Shown here piece by piece: positions 1-7,757 of a stretch of 64,000 bases of DNA. How positions within the stretch are numbered: the stretch's first letter is position 1; every line of letters begins with the position of its first letter. A program made the position numbers and the translations under genes. The stretch lies in NCBI RefSeq assembly GCF_023517775.1, contig NZ_CP082904.1:3286001-3350000 (forward strand). Direction: 5' to 3'. The notes under the pieces are model-generated. The model saw nothing but the letters and a program-made list of their open reading frames with translations. It did no database searches and had not been told where the DNA came from. Source of the DNA: Mixta hanseatica. Lineage in GTDB: Bacteria; Pseudomonadota; Gammaproteobacteria; Enterobacterales; Enterobacteriaceae.

Positions 1-538
1 CGGCCGCCGCACGGGTCAGCGCATCACCAATCAGCTCCGCCACGACCTGCATATCGCTGCGCGTGTCGTCGTCACGGGGATTGACCTTCTCACGCTGAAG
101 GCGCAGGCGGATGGCCCAAAGAAGTGAAGGGCTGATATTGCGCAGCGCCGAATGCCATGTAGCATCGGCAAACTCATTAAAGGCTGCCCGGTGTGAATTG
201 ATGTACGACAGGCCGGTATTGCATCCGCTAATCATTGTAAACTGCTTATCAATCTCCAGCTCGTCAATTAGCCCGGTGAACTCGTCCGCCAGTTCACGGC
301 TGGCAATGCGCTGGCTGTGTTCCGCCTTCAGCTCGTCGGTCAGGTTGCCGCGCAGGGTGCGAAAACGCATACGCCAGTTCGTTTCGGCTTCCTTACCTGC
401 CTCAATGGCCGCTTCACGCTCTTTCATGCAGCGGGTAATGTCGGCGCAGATGGCGTTGTACTCTTTCATCTTTTCAAGGTGTGCGGTTCGGGCCTGCTCA
501 AAGGCTGCCAGGGTGCCGCTCTTTTCCGGGGTGCTCAT
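1..538 (-). CDS. sid: P4 Sid-like capsid size-determination protein (partial)
   Basis: Reading the minus strand from the ATG at 536-538 gives an open frame of about 179 codons that runs off the left edge. In P4, Sid forms an external scaffold that makes the helper phage P2 build small capsids. The visible part recalls P4 Sid: an N-terminal 'FEQARTAHLEKMKEY' helix, then 'NWRMRFRTLRGNLTDELKAE' and 'QRIASRELADEF', matching the P4 pattern of W-FR-G-L-DELK followed by R-A-REL. The whole protein is predicted helical. It diverges from the replication/immunity genes, as the late operon does in P4. Family assignment is from remembered sequence; the C-terminus is unseen. Confidence 0.7.
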   Translation of the reverse strand, partial: MSTPEKSGTLAAFEQARTAHLEKMKEYNAICADITRCMKEREAAIEAGKEAETNWRMRFRTLRGNLTDELKAEHSQRIASRELADEFTGLIDELEIDKQFTMISGCNTGLSYINSHRAAFNEFADATWHSALRNISPSLLWAIRLRLQREKVNPRDDDTRSDMQVVAELIGDALTRAAA

Positions 539-1057
539 AGCTTTTCTCTCTCTGTAAAGGTTGTCGCTATTCTGTCGTTCACCACCGGACAAATCATTTC
601 ATTGCTGTCTGCCTGTCGCTCAGCAAACACGGTTACTTTTCGACCTCCCCCCCCTCTGCTGAGCTTTTAGTTTTATATAAAACTGTTCACTACTCTTCAC
701 CTCAAGAAAAAAGATAATAAATACAGTAAGTAAAGGGGTGAACACTTCAGAATTAACTGTTCACCGGGTGTTCACCACTGTTCACCCTCTTTTAAATCAG
801 CCTTTTTCTGGCGAGCATTTTTTTAGAGTTTTTAGCTATTAATGAATCTGAATTTCCCGTCAATTTTTTATAAATGACAATCTCTGACAATCGTTGATAA
901 ACAGGGTGCAACAGGATAGAACAAAAAGCGATTTTGCTCATTTATCACACAGCATCGGCTTGTTTACACAGGCAAAAATATTCTCACAATAGGGGGTTAC
1001 CAGCACAACACAACCGGAACCGGCCAGCGCCGCCCGGATACAAAATGAGGTAACACC
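539..1057. other. Non-coding region between the divergent satellite operons
   Basis: No convincing gene lies here. The stretch is AT-rich from about 660 to 1000, holds the left iteron cluster (682-786), and must contain the promoters for the leftward Sid-like gene and the rightward AlpA-like gene. A possible -35/-10 pair for the rightward operon (TTGATA near 894, 17 bases, TAGAAC) is only a weak match. Confidence 0.6.
682..786. repeat. Left iteron cluster (GGTGAACAGT type)
   Basis: Six copies or near copies of a decamer close to GGTGAACAGT occur in both orientations: 682-691, 692-701, 737-746, 756-765, 768-776 and 777-786. In P4 the Alpha protein binds repeats of essentially this sequence at the origin and at the cis-replication region. 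A second cluster lies at 7210-7321, so the pair resembles ori and crr; which is which cannot be told from sequence alone. Confidence 0.75.
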
Positions 1058-1315
1058 ATGCTTTCCACCGCTCCACAATCCGCCCCGGCGACGCCGTCCG
1101 TGAACGACCTGCAGTACCCCCGTGACCGCTTTATGCGCCTGCCGGAAGTTATCAGCATCTGTGGTCTGTCCCGATCCACCATTTACGACCTGATTTGCCG
1201 TGAGCAGTTTCCGTCACAGATTTCTCTTGGCGGCAAGAATGTCGCCTGGCTGGCGTCGGAAATTGACGACTGGATGCAGGCCCGCATCGCGCAACGTGCC
1301 GGAGGTGCGGCATGA
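1058..1315 (+). CDS. AlpA/Vis-type winged-helix excisionase-like regulator
   Basis: An 85-residue protein with the compact AlpA fold: 'RFMRLPEVISICGLSRSTIYDLICREQFP' is the MerR/AlpA-type helix-turn-helix, followed by 'LGGKNVAWLASEIDDWM', the usual C-terminal strand and helix. AlpA-family proteins activate or repress phage integrase and early promoters and can aid excision. An ATG at 1058 is preceded by GAGGT. It is the first gene of the rightward satellite operon, and its TGA overlaps the next start. Confidence 0.85.
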   Translation: MLSTAPQSAPATPSVNDLQYPRDRFMRLPEVISICGLSRSTIYDLICREQFPSQISLGGKNVAWLASEIDDWMQARIAQRAGGAA

Positions 1316-1560
1316 TTAAACTCAACTTCAGCACCCGCAGCTACCCACTGAGCCAGGAAGAAGCTGTATACGTGGCCGAAAGCCTGCTCTCTGCCGTTGG
1401 CGGCAAAAATGCCACGCTGCCCGCATTTAACAGTGGCCGTCACGGTCATATTTCCGTGCTTACCGAACAGTCGAAGCCTGCAAAGGGAAGTAAGGGTGAG
1501 CAAAGCGAGAACTTCCGATCAAATCCGCCGCAATCCGATCACGTCCTGACCGATTGCTGA
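1312..1560 (+). CDS. Small conserved P4-satellite protein, unknown function
   Basis: An 82-residue protein whose ATG overlaps the stop of the AlpA-like gene (ATGA), implying translational coupling. The first half is structured-looking ('SYPLSQEEAVYVAESLLSAV'), the second half is Ser/Lys/Gly-rich and probably disordered. I do not recognise a domain. Position between AlpA and the Icd-like gene is typical of small uncharacterised P4-family genes. Confidence 0.55.
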   Translation: MIKLNFSTRSYPLSQEEAVYVAESLLSAVGGKNATLPAFNSGRHGHISVLTEQSKPAKGSKGEQSENFRSNPPQSDHVLTDC

Positions 1561-1649
1561 GGAAAAAGCCCCGATGTGTGAAAAAAGGCTTTTTTCTGGC
1601 GAGCCGCCGGTATACAGTTTCTCCGCTGCCGCAAAATCGGCAGCCGGGC

Positions 1650-1703
1650 GTAGGAACCCGAGCTTAACCTTGGCGACACAGCACGCGCCACGCGTGTTTT
1701 TTT
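1650..1703 (+). terminator. Upstream antisense target site and leader terminator
   Basis: Site 1 for the antisense RNA is made of GTAGGAAC (1650-1657) and AACCTTGG (1666-1673). It is followed by CACGCG (1682-1687), loop CCA, CGCGTG (1691-1696) and a run of T (1697-1703), an intrinsic terminator. In P4 and P1, antisense pairing at such leader sites stops transcription or translation of downstream lytic genes. Confidence 0.55.
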
Positions 1704-1781
1704 ACGTCGTTGCCTCAGTGCGCCATTTTTTAGCGCAGCGGTTCTTATGCCGTTGCGCCTGTAAAACAATGGTGGCTCAGG

Positions 1782-1850
1782 CGGGGCAGCCTTCGGGCTG
1801 GCCGGTTCCCAAGGTTGCCGGTATTCCTACCCCCGTCTGGGCTACCACCC
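1782..1850 (+). ncRNA. C4/CI-type immunity antisense RNA
   Basis: The segment starts with a CAGCC-TTCG-GGCTG tetraloop hairpin (1787-1800) and contains CCAAGGTT (1809-1816) and TTCCTAC (1824-1830). These are complementary to AACCTTGG and GTAGGAA of upstream site 1 (1650-1673) and nearly so to the matching pair of site 2 (1857-1895), which overlaps the ribosome-binding site of the Icd-like gene. This layout is that of phage P1 C4 RNA and P4 CI RNA, processed from the same-strand leader. Exact ends are inferred. Confidence 0.6.
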
Positions 1851-1897
1851 CCGAGTGTAGGAACTCTGGTGGTAGCTTTCTTAAGCTAACCCTGGAG
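1841..1897 (+). promoter_or_regulatory. Hairpin and antisense target at the Icd-like gene start
   Basis: GCTACCAC (from 1841) pairs with GTGGTAGC (ending 1878), presenting GTAGGAAC (1857-1864) in the loop. AACCCTGG (1888-1895) follows and overlaps the likely Shine-Dalgarno CTGGAG (1892-1897) used by the ATG at 1907. Pairing with the antisense RNA would hide that site. Confidence 0.55.
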
Positions 1898-1906
1898 AAA
1901 GCCATC

Positions 1907-2101
1907 ATGGCCGCAACCCTCATTTCTGCACGCATACAGTTCACTTTTCTTTTTGCCGCCGTGCGCCGTGCTGATACCGCCGCCCGTCCCTGCATGCTGC
2001 GTACCACCGCCGAAACCGAATCCGCTGCCCGCCGTCTGCTGGCCCGCGATTATGTACTGTCCTTTGCCGGTCGCCTGCCGCTCTGTGAGGTGGCCGCATG
2101 A
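1907..2101 (+). CDS. Icd-like host cell-division inhibitor family protein
   Basis: A 64-residue protein of the phage Icd-like family, recognised by 'FTFLFAAVRRADTAARPC' and 'AARRLLARDYVLSFAGRLP'. In P1, Icd interferes with host septation and is controlled by C4 RNA. I chose ATG 1907, which has GGAG about nine bases upstream; the frame is open back to 1574 and longer annotations exist in related elements, but the upstream part corresponds to the antisense leader. The stop overlaps the next start (ATGA at 2098). Confidence 0.65.
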   Translation: MAATLISARIQFTFLFAAVRRADTAARPCMLRTTAETESAARRLLARDYVLSFAGRLPLCEVAA

Positions 2102-2364
2102 ATACCCTGTCCGCCCGACTTAACAACCACGACAGCTACCCCATTCCGCACGCCGATTTCCTGCGCCTTCAGCATGCCCACAGCGTGGGCGTGACCGTGC
2201 TCGATATGCTGGACGTTATTGAATGCTCCGGCAACCGTAAGAACGGCCCCGACGGTAATGCGCTGGCATCCGTGGTGGCGCTGCTTACCGACCAGCTGGG
2301 GAAAGTGGTCAGCACCTGTGAATCCGTCATGCTTAACGATATGGAGGTCTCCCGTGACAACTAA
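2098..2364 (+). CDS. Small conserved P4-satellite protein, unknown function
   Basis: An 88-residue protein starting in an ATGA overlap with the Icd-like gene. Leu/Ala-rich helices ('RLQHAHSVGVTVLDMLDVI', 'ALASVVALLTDQLGKVV') suggest a small helical fold. No catalytic motif is visible. It lies where P4-family elements carry a small orf between Icd/CI and epsilon, and its end overlaps the GTG start of the next gene. Confidence 0.6.
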   Translation: MNTLSARLNNHDSYPIPHADFLRLQHAHSVGVTVLDMLDVIECSGNRKNGPDGNALASVVALLTDQLGKVVSTCESVMLNDMEVSRDN

Positions 2365-2689
2365 TCAATCCTGCCTGCCCGTTGAGGTGCGCACCGCCGT
2401 TTACCGCCGCGCCGTTGCCCAGGGCTACCTTTCCGCCTGCGAACATTACGGTCTCGACGTATCCGCCTCGCTGGACGAGGTGCAGATGACAATCGCGCTG
2501 GAGCTTGAGGGCTATTACGTGCGCAAGTACGGCCCGGAAAACGGCATGGACATGGCCTGCACCATGCTCAGCGAAATGGTACAGCCCGACGTGCTGGTCG
2601 CCGCGCCGCGGCTGACGCGCATGGGGGAAACCATGATGGATGAACTGCTGTGCGGCCGCCTGGCCGCGTCCAAAGCCACGCTGCATTAA
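2354..2689 (+). CDS. Epsilon-like derepression protein
   Basis: From GTG 2354 the product is 111 residues: 'LPVEVRTAVYRRAVAQGY', 'SLDEVQMTIALELEGYYV', 'MVQPDVLVAAP', and 'MDELLCGRLAASK' match remembered P4-family derepression proteins. P4 Epsilon binds the P2 C repressor and induces the helper prophage. GTG 2354 overlaps the upstream stop and follows GGAGG (2343-2347); a longer reading to 2219 would overlap the previous gene heavily and was not used. Confidence 0.7.
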   Translation: MTTNQSCLPVEVRTAVYRRAVAQGYLSACEHYGLDVSASLDEVQMTIALELEGYYVRKYGPENGMDMACTMLSEMVQPDVLVAAPRLTRMGETMMDELLCGRLAASKATLH

Positions 2690-2698
2690 GGAGACCGC

Positions 2699-5017
2699 AT
2701 GAAACATATCGTCACCGATACCGTGCGCGCCGCCGCCGGTCACTGGCCCCAGCTGCTGCCCGCGCTGGGTATCAGCATCAACGCCGCCGGACAGCACTCA
2801 CCGTGTCCGGTCTGCGGCGGCAAAGACCGCTTCCGCTTTGACAATCAGGCCGGGCGCGGGACGTGGGTCTGTAACCAGTGTGGCGCGGGCGACGGTCTGG
2901 CGCTGGTTGAAAAGGCGCTGGATGTGAACACAAAGGAAGCGGCCTGCCGGGTGGCCGACCTGATTGGCACGCTGCCGGTTAAGCCGGTTCAGGCACCCAC
3001 GGAGAAAACGGACGAGGAGAAATCGCAGGTACGCCTCAAGGCGTCAGAGGAAGCTGCCCGACTTGTCGCCGGGGCGAAAGCGCAGGCCGGTAATGCTTAC
3101 CTGACCGGCAAGGGGCTGGCTGACGTCAGCGCCCTGACGCTGACCACCGCAAAGCGCATCAGCGACACCACCTACCTGCCCGGCGACCTGCTCGTGCCGC
3201 TGACCGGTATTTCCGGCGATACGGTCAACGCCCAGCTGATTAACGCTGACGGCACCAAACGCATGCTGGCGGGCGGTCAGGTGAAAGAGGCTTTCCACCG
3301 CCTGGGCGAACACGGCGACATCCTCTGGCTGACCGAAGGCTATGCCACCGGCCTGACCGTGCACCGGCTTACCGGCCAGGCGGTTTACGTCGCCCTGAGC
3401 GCCAACAACCTGCCCGCGCTGGCGGAGCGCCTGCACGCGGAATACCCGGAGGCGCTGATACTGATTGCCGCCGATAATGACGAGAACGGCACCGGCCAGC
3501 TGCGCGCCGAATCGGCCGCGAAGCGCTGCAACGGCAAACCGGCCCTGCCCCCCGAGACCGGCGACTGGAACGACGTGTTTCAGGCGGAGGGCGAAATAGC
3601 TGCTCAGGCCATGCTGACCGCCTTCACGCAGCCAAAAGCGCTCAGTCCGTTTGAGTCAGTCAGCGAGGCCGACCTGAAGGCCATGAGCGCCAGCCAGAAG
3701 GCGGAGCTGCTGGCCGCGCACTACCTCAACACGCTGGCCGTGCCGGTTGTCGGTGAAGACCTGTGCCGCTACGAGGGTGGCGCATGGCAGGTGCTGCCGT
3801 ACCGGGTACTGAGTCGCGAAATCGCCGCGTTGTTTCAGAAGGTGCGCGCGCCGTTCTCAGCCACCGGTATCGGCGGCATCGTGGACACGCTCAAGCTGAT
3901 GGTGCCGCAGATGGGCGCACCGGCCCGGCGGCTGATTGGCTTTCGTAACGGCGTGTTCGATACCGTGACCGGCACCTTCGGCCCGCATAAAAAAGAAAAC
4001 TGGCTCCGCACCATTAACAGCGTCAACTACACGACGCCAAAGGCGGGCGAGAACCTGGCGGACGACGCCCCGTACTTCTGGCAGTGGCTGACGCGGGCGG
4101 CAGGGCGTAATGAGGTGAAGCAGGAGCGTATCCTCGCAGCGTTATTTATGGTGCTGGCAAACCGCTATGACTGGCAGCTGTTCCTTGAGGTCACCGGCCC
4201 CGGCGGAAGCGGGAAAAGCGTGATGGCCTCGATTGCCCGCCTGCTGGCCGGAGAGGACAACACCACGGCCGCCACCATCGACACGCTGGAATCGTCACGG
4301 GAACGCGCAAGCGTGGTCGGCTATTCGCTGATTATTCTGCCGGATCAGGAGAAGTGGAGCGGCGACGGCGCGGGCATCAAGGCGATTACCGGCGGCGACG
4401 CCGTGGCAATTGACCCGAAGTACCGTGACGCCTATTCAACCCACATCCCGGCGGTGATACTGGCGGTGAACAATAACCCGATGCGCTTCAGCGACCGCAG
4501 CGGCGGCGTGTCGCGTCGCCGGGTTATCCTGCCGTTCCCGGAAGTGATACCGGCAAACGAACGTGACCCGCAGCTGCTGGAAAAGATTGCCGGTGAGCTG
4601 GCGGTTATTGTACGCCACCTGATGCAGCGCTTCACCCGCCCTGACAACGCCCGCGAGCTGTTACAGGCTCAGCAGTCGTCAGAGGAGGCGCTGGAAATCA
4701 AGCGCAGCGCCGACCCGCTGGTTGATTTCTGTGGCTACCTGACACCGCTGAGTACGCCGACCGGGCTGTTTATCGGCAACGCTAATATCCGGCCGGTGAA
4801 TCCGCGCCGCTACCTCTATCACGCCTACCTTTCATTTATGGAGGCCAGAGGCCATCAGCACCCCATGAGCCTGACGGCGTTCGGCCAGGCTGTGCCGCAG
4901 ACGCTGAAGGAGTATGAAATAGAGCTGCTGAAGCGCAAAACGAAGAACGGTATCCAGACCAGCCTGGAGCTGAGTGAAGAGTGCGAGGCCGACTGGCTGC
5001 CGCGCTGCGATGCATAA
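2699..5017 (+). CDS. P4 Alpha-type primase-helicase replication protein
   Basis: A 772-residue protein combining all three P4 Alpha activities. The N-terminus has a zinc-ribbon primase finger (C36, C39, C58, C61; 'CPVCGGKDRF' and 'CNQCGAGDG'). A Toprim-like segment follows with 'LWLTEGYATG' and 'LILIAADNDENGTG'. The C-terminal half is a D5/SF3-type helicase with Walker A GPGGSGKS near residue 500, then 'SLIILPDQE' and 'AVILAVNNNP'. P4 Alpha also binds GGTGAACAGT iterons through its C-terminus, and such clusters flank this gene. Length agrees with P4 Alpha (about 777). It is the last gene of the operon, followed by a strong terminator. Confidence 0.95.
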   Translation: MKHIVTDTVRAAAGHWPQLLPALGISINAAGQHSPCPVCGGKDRFRFDNQAGRGTWVCNQCGAGDGLALVEKALDVNTKEAACRVADLIGTLPVKPVQAPTEKTDEEKSQVRLKASEEAARLVAGAKAQAGNAYLTGKGLADVSALTLTTAKRISDTTYLPGDLLVPLTGISGDTVNAQLINADGTKRMLAGGQVKEAFHRLGEHGDILWLTEGYATGLTVHRLTGQAVYVALSANNLPALAERLHAEYPEALILIAADNDENGTGQLRAESAAKRCNGKPALPPETGDWNDVFQAEGEIAAQAMLTAFTQPKALSPFESVSEADLKAMSASQKAELLAAHYLNTLAVPVVGEDLCRYEGGAWQVLPYRVLSREIAALFQKVRAPFSATGIGGIVDTLKLMVPQMGAPARRLIGFRNGVFDTVTGTFGPHKKENWLRTINSVNYTTPKAGENLADDAPYFWQWLTRAAGRNEVKQERILAALFMVLANRYDWQLFLEVTGPGGSGKSVMASIARLLAGEDNTTAATIDTLESSRERASVVGYSLIILPDQEKWSGDGAGIKAITGGDAVAIDPKYRDAYSTHIPAVILAVNNNPMRFSDRSGGVSRRRVILPFPEVIPANERDPQLLEKIAGELAVIVRHLMQRFTRPDNARELLQAQQSSEEALEIKRSADPLVDFCGYLTPLSTPTGLFIGNANIRPVNPRRYLYHAYLSFMEARGHQHPMSLTAFGQAVPQTLKEYEIELLKRKTKNGIQTSLELSEECEADWLPRCDA

Positions 5018-5035
5018 ATAATCCAATGAATACTA

Positions 5036-5057
5036 AACCGGCCCCGGCCGGTTTTTT
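5036..5057 (+). terminator. Intrinsic terminator of the satellite replication operon
   Basis: AACCGGC (5036-5042), loop CCCG, GCCGGTT (5047-5053) and continued T to 5057, starting 19 bases after the alpha stop. Confidence 0.9.
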
Positions 5058-5246
5058 GCATTAAATTGAAAGAGTTAGTCAAAATTATATGAAGATATTT
5101 GGTCATTGATTAACTTATAAAGTTAAGTAATGATTTTATTGAAATAAAGTCACAATGCAGTTAAGTTAGTATTGTTAATGAAGTTGCAAATTCGCTGATT
5201 CACAAGCTAAAATCTTTGAGGGCTTTTAATATAATCAGGGGTTGTT

Positions 5247-5474
5247 ATGAGCGTAAAGTCACAGCATGTAGTTAGTAATTCTAAAGGCGGATGGGATGTC
5301 AAAAAGAGTGGTGCCGATCGGGCCTCTAAGCATTTCGACACTCAGGCAGAAGCCATAAAATGGGCCACAGAACTAGCTAAAAATCAAAAATCCGAACTTT
5401 ATGTACATGGTAGAGATGGAAAGATAAGGGAAAAAAATAGTTACGGCAAAGATCGTTTCCCACCTAAAGGATAA
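5247..5474 (+). CDS. DUF2188 domain protein
   Basis: A 75-residue protein that is almost entirely a DUF2188 domain: 'QHVVSNSKGGWDVKKSGADR' then 'FDTQAEAIKWATELAKNQ' and 'ELYVHGRDGKIREKNSYG'. The family is small, widespread in mobile DNA and of unknown role. It starts at ATG 5247 and lies 11 bases ahead of the next gene, so they are likely cotranscribed. The base composition is clearly lower in GC than the satellite core, which fits recently acquired cargo. Confidence 0.8.
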   Translation: MSVKSQHVVSNSKGGWDVKKSGADRASKHFDTQAEAIKWATELAKNQKSELYVHGRDGKIREKNSYGKDRFPPKG

Positions 5475-5485
5475 ACTTAAATAAA

Positions 5486-6100
5486 ATGGATAACTTTGAA
5501 AAAAACGTCTTTGTAAATTGCCCATTTGATGATGATTATAGGCAAACACTACTTTCAATCGTATTTACAATTAAATATCTCGGGTATATCCCGCGTCTTT
5601 CACTTGAAAGAGCTGATTCTTCTGAGTCAAGAATTTCAAAAATTGTTGAAATCATTTTAGAATCAAAATTTGGGATACATGATCTTTCAAGAATAATTTC
5701 ATCTGAGAAAGATGAACATTTTAGGATGAACATGCCTTTCGAATTAGGAATTGATTATGGCTCTAAGATCTTAAAAGGAAATAAGTGGTCAAAGAAACAG
5801 TTACTAATTCTGGAAAAGGAACGTTATCGTTTTCAAAAGGCATTATCTGACCTATCAGGTTCAGACATCAAAAACCATGATAATGAACCTTCCAAAGCTA
5901 TAATAGTTGTTCGTGATTGGTTTGTTGTAACAGAGAATATTGCGGCAGATAGTGGTAACAAGATATGGGCAGGATTTAATGAGTTCAATGCTTATCTATA
6001 TGATAAAGCCGTTGAAGAAGAAGGGCATGGTTCAGTTGATGACCTTCAAATAATTGAGGTCATCAGGTATATTGATCTTTGGTTAACCACTCAAAGATAG
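5486..6100 (+). CDS. TIR/deoxyribosyltransferase-like protein of satellite cargo
   Basis: A 204-residue soluble protein. Conserved-looking blocks are 'NVFVNCPFDDDYRQTLLSIV', 'ERADSSESRISKIVEIILES', 'FGIHDLSRI' and 'FRMNMPFELGIDYGSK'. The order (beta-strand, ERAD, S-RI-KI, IHDLSR, NMPFELG) resembles the Rossmann-like fold of nucleoside 2-deoxyribosyltransferases and TIR domains, where the ELG glutamate is catalytic. That is inference; no characterised member is recalled. It forms a two-gene unit with the DUF2188 protein in the cargo zone of a P4-type satellite, where anti-phage genes are common. Low GC. Confidence 0.6.
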   Translation: MDNFEKNVFVNCPFDDDYRQTLLSIVFTIKYLGYIPRLSLERADSSESRISKIVEIILESKFGIHDLSRIISSEKDEHFRMNMPFELGIDYGSKILKGNKWSKKQLLILEKERYRFQKALSDLSGSDIKNHDNEPSKAIIVVRDWFVVTENIAADSGNKIWAGFNEFNAYLYDKAVEEEGHGSVDDLQIIEVIRYIDLWLTTQR

Positions 6101-6367
6101 TAGACTAAATAACCTAGACATCACGAGCGGCTTAGTAGCTTGACGTATAACTTCATTTTATCCTCTACTCAAACTAACCGGAAAATTGCGTATTGGGCCA
6201 ATTTCCTGCTCGTAATAAAAATTAGCTTTGGCAAGATAAGATATAATACGGGCAACTGATCAATAGTCTGGATTCTATTGCAATTATTCTAATAATATGA
6301 ATCTAAATTATAACAAGCCGATAAAAGATTTTCATGTGGGCTTTTTAATTTTTGAGAGAAAATAAAG

Positions 6368-7015
6368 ATGGACTATGAATTGGGAAAGTTTTTAACAGCT
6401 AATGCTAGTGCTCTTTTCGCATTGGTTGGTGCGCTGGGAGGGGGTATACTATCGTTCTGTAGTGCTTTAATATTAAAAAAAAGAGAATTCAATCTCACTA
6501 TTTCTGGGAAGCTACTAGATAGACGTATTGTGTCACACGAAAACGTAATTTCTCTTGCGATTAAATTACGCGTTATGATTGCTTTAGGCGGCGAATCCAC
6601 GTCTGGAGAAGCTCGACGCGCCCCCCAAATTATGACTTCCCGCAACGTTTTTGAGGACTGGCTTACTCACTTTACACAGTTGGGCCTTACCGGCACCACT
6701 TGGCTCTCTAATGATGCAAAAAAGGAAATTAATTTTGTTCAAGACTACTTTGTAACATTGCATATGTACCTTGATAGCGTTCCCTCAGATAAGTTTTTAG
6801 GTTTGGGCGAATTAATTCGGCAAGACTTTATTAGCTTGTCATCTTCACTAGAAAAGAAGGCCTTTGCTTTCTTTCAAAGCGGTGTTCGTAAGCTACAACC
6901 AGATAGTCTTGATGAATGGCATAAATATCAGCTTTCGGAAACACAAGCACGCCTGAGATCGACAGCCTTGGTTAAGAATTATTCGGCATTCCTGCAAGCA
7001 CGGGATGAAGAATAA
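6368..7015 (+). CDS. Single-pass membrane protein of unknown function (cargo)
   Basis: A 215-residue protein with one hydrophobic segment near residues 13-38 ('ALFALVGALGGGILSFCSAL') followed by a Lys/Arg-rich stretch, so the rest is probably cytoplasmic. The remaining 170 residues look helical and charged, with no recognised motif. It is separated from the preceding cargo gene by 267 AT-rich bases and probably has its own promoter. The codon use and low GC match the neighbouring cargo. Function unknown; a defence or exclusion role is only a guess from position. Confidence 0.6.
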   Translation: MDYELGKFLTANASALFALVGALGGGILSFCSALILKKREFNLTISGKLLDRRIVSHENVISLAIKLRVMIALGGESTSGEARRAPQIMTSRNVFEDWLTHFTQLGLTGTTWLSNDAKKEINFVQDYFVTLHMYLDSVPSDKFLGLGELIRQDFISLSSSLEKKAFAFFQSGVRKLQPDSLDEWHKYQLSETQARLRSTALVKNYSAFLQARDEE

Positions 7016-7209
7016 TAGCTAAATATTTAATAGATTACTTGTCCGTTTTTCACTCATGGCTGTATAAATAGCCAGTAGAAGGCTGCTTAGTAATAAGAAT
7101 GGACGTAACAAAAAATTTTGCAGTTTAATTGACGTAGCCAGGTTGCACTGCGATGTATGCGCTAAATGACAAAACCAAACCGGCCAGAGTCGGATTCCTT
7201 ACGCCTAAA

Positions 7210-7321
7210 GGTGAATAGTGTTCACTCAGGGTGAAGAGTGGTGAATAGTGCCCACTTGAGTAATCACCAATCAACTCACTGATAATAAAGAATTAAAATC
7301 AAAGGTGAACAGGGTGAACAC
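7210..7321. repeat. Right iteron cluster (GGTGAACAGT type)
   Basis: Direct copies GGTGAATAGT (7210-7219, 7240-7249), GGTGAAGAGT (7230-7239), GGTGAACAG (7304-7312) and GGTGAACAC (7313-7321), plus an inverted copy around 7217-7226. Together with 682-786 this gives Alpha-type binding clusters about 6.5 kb apart on either side of the replication and cargo genes. Confidence 0.75.
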
Positions 7322-7634
7322 TTTTCCGTAAAATCTTTTTTTTTCTAAGAATCCTCAAAGAATTAGTTTAACAATTTCTCTTTCATACCAAAGCATCACG
7401 TCACCATCTTTGATAACTTCAACCTGCTATAGTGAACGGCAACCTGTGCAACTATCGATGCATGGTCGCTAACTATTAACCTGTTGAAAGAGCACAGACG
7501 AAACGGCATTGGTATACGCTTAGGTATATCAACCAAAGTTGAACTCAAATAAATTATATAAAAACATGAGGTTATCTTTAAAATTCAGATTCCGCCAGCA
7601 AAGATGGTTCCAGAGCCATCCGTAAAAGTCCTGG

Positions 7635-7668
7635 AAGCCCGCATGGCGTAAGCCCTGCGGGCTTTTTT
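7635..7668 (+). terminator. Intrinsic terminator
   Basis: AAGCCCGCA (7635-7643) pairs with TGCGGGCTT (7656-7664), followed by T to 7668. It points rightward and no intact gene now precedes it closely. Confidence 0.8.
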
Positions 7669-7730
7669 GTGTCCTCAATTTGTCCCGCGAAGTCTGATGC
7701 CAACTAATTAAATCCGAACCTTTTAGGCGC

Positions 7731-7757
7731 TGTAGTGGTTTACTGGATTTGGCGACG
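7731..7757 (+). mobile_element. Scar matching the left end of the IS911-like element
   Basis: The first 15 bases, TGTAGTGGTTTACTG, are identical to the left tip of the complete element at 11833, and 24 of 27 bases match overall. Beyond this the sequence is phage portal coding DNA, so at most the extreme IS tip is left. Part of the later matches could be chance within the portal codons. Confidence 0.5.

Larger units (their letters stand above)
7016..7730. other. Non-coding region holding right iterons and a terminator
   Basis: No supported gene lies here. It contains the right iteron cluster (7210-7321), an AT-rich stretch up to about 7560 and a terminator (7635-7668). The satellite integrase and attachment site expected in a complete P4 element are not visible on this side. 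Confidence 0.6.

Noticed and set aside
573..591. TGTC-N11-GACA palindrome upstream of the Sid-like gene, as a candidate Ogr/Delta activator site
   Set aside because: Spacing (TGT-N13-ACA) differs from the known TGT-N12-ACA, and a site centred 55 bases upstream of transcription would put the start inside the gene.
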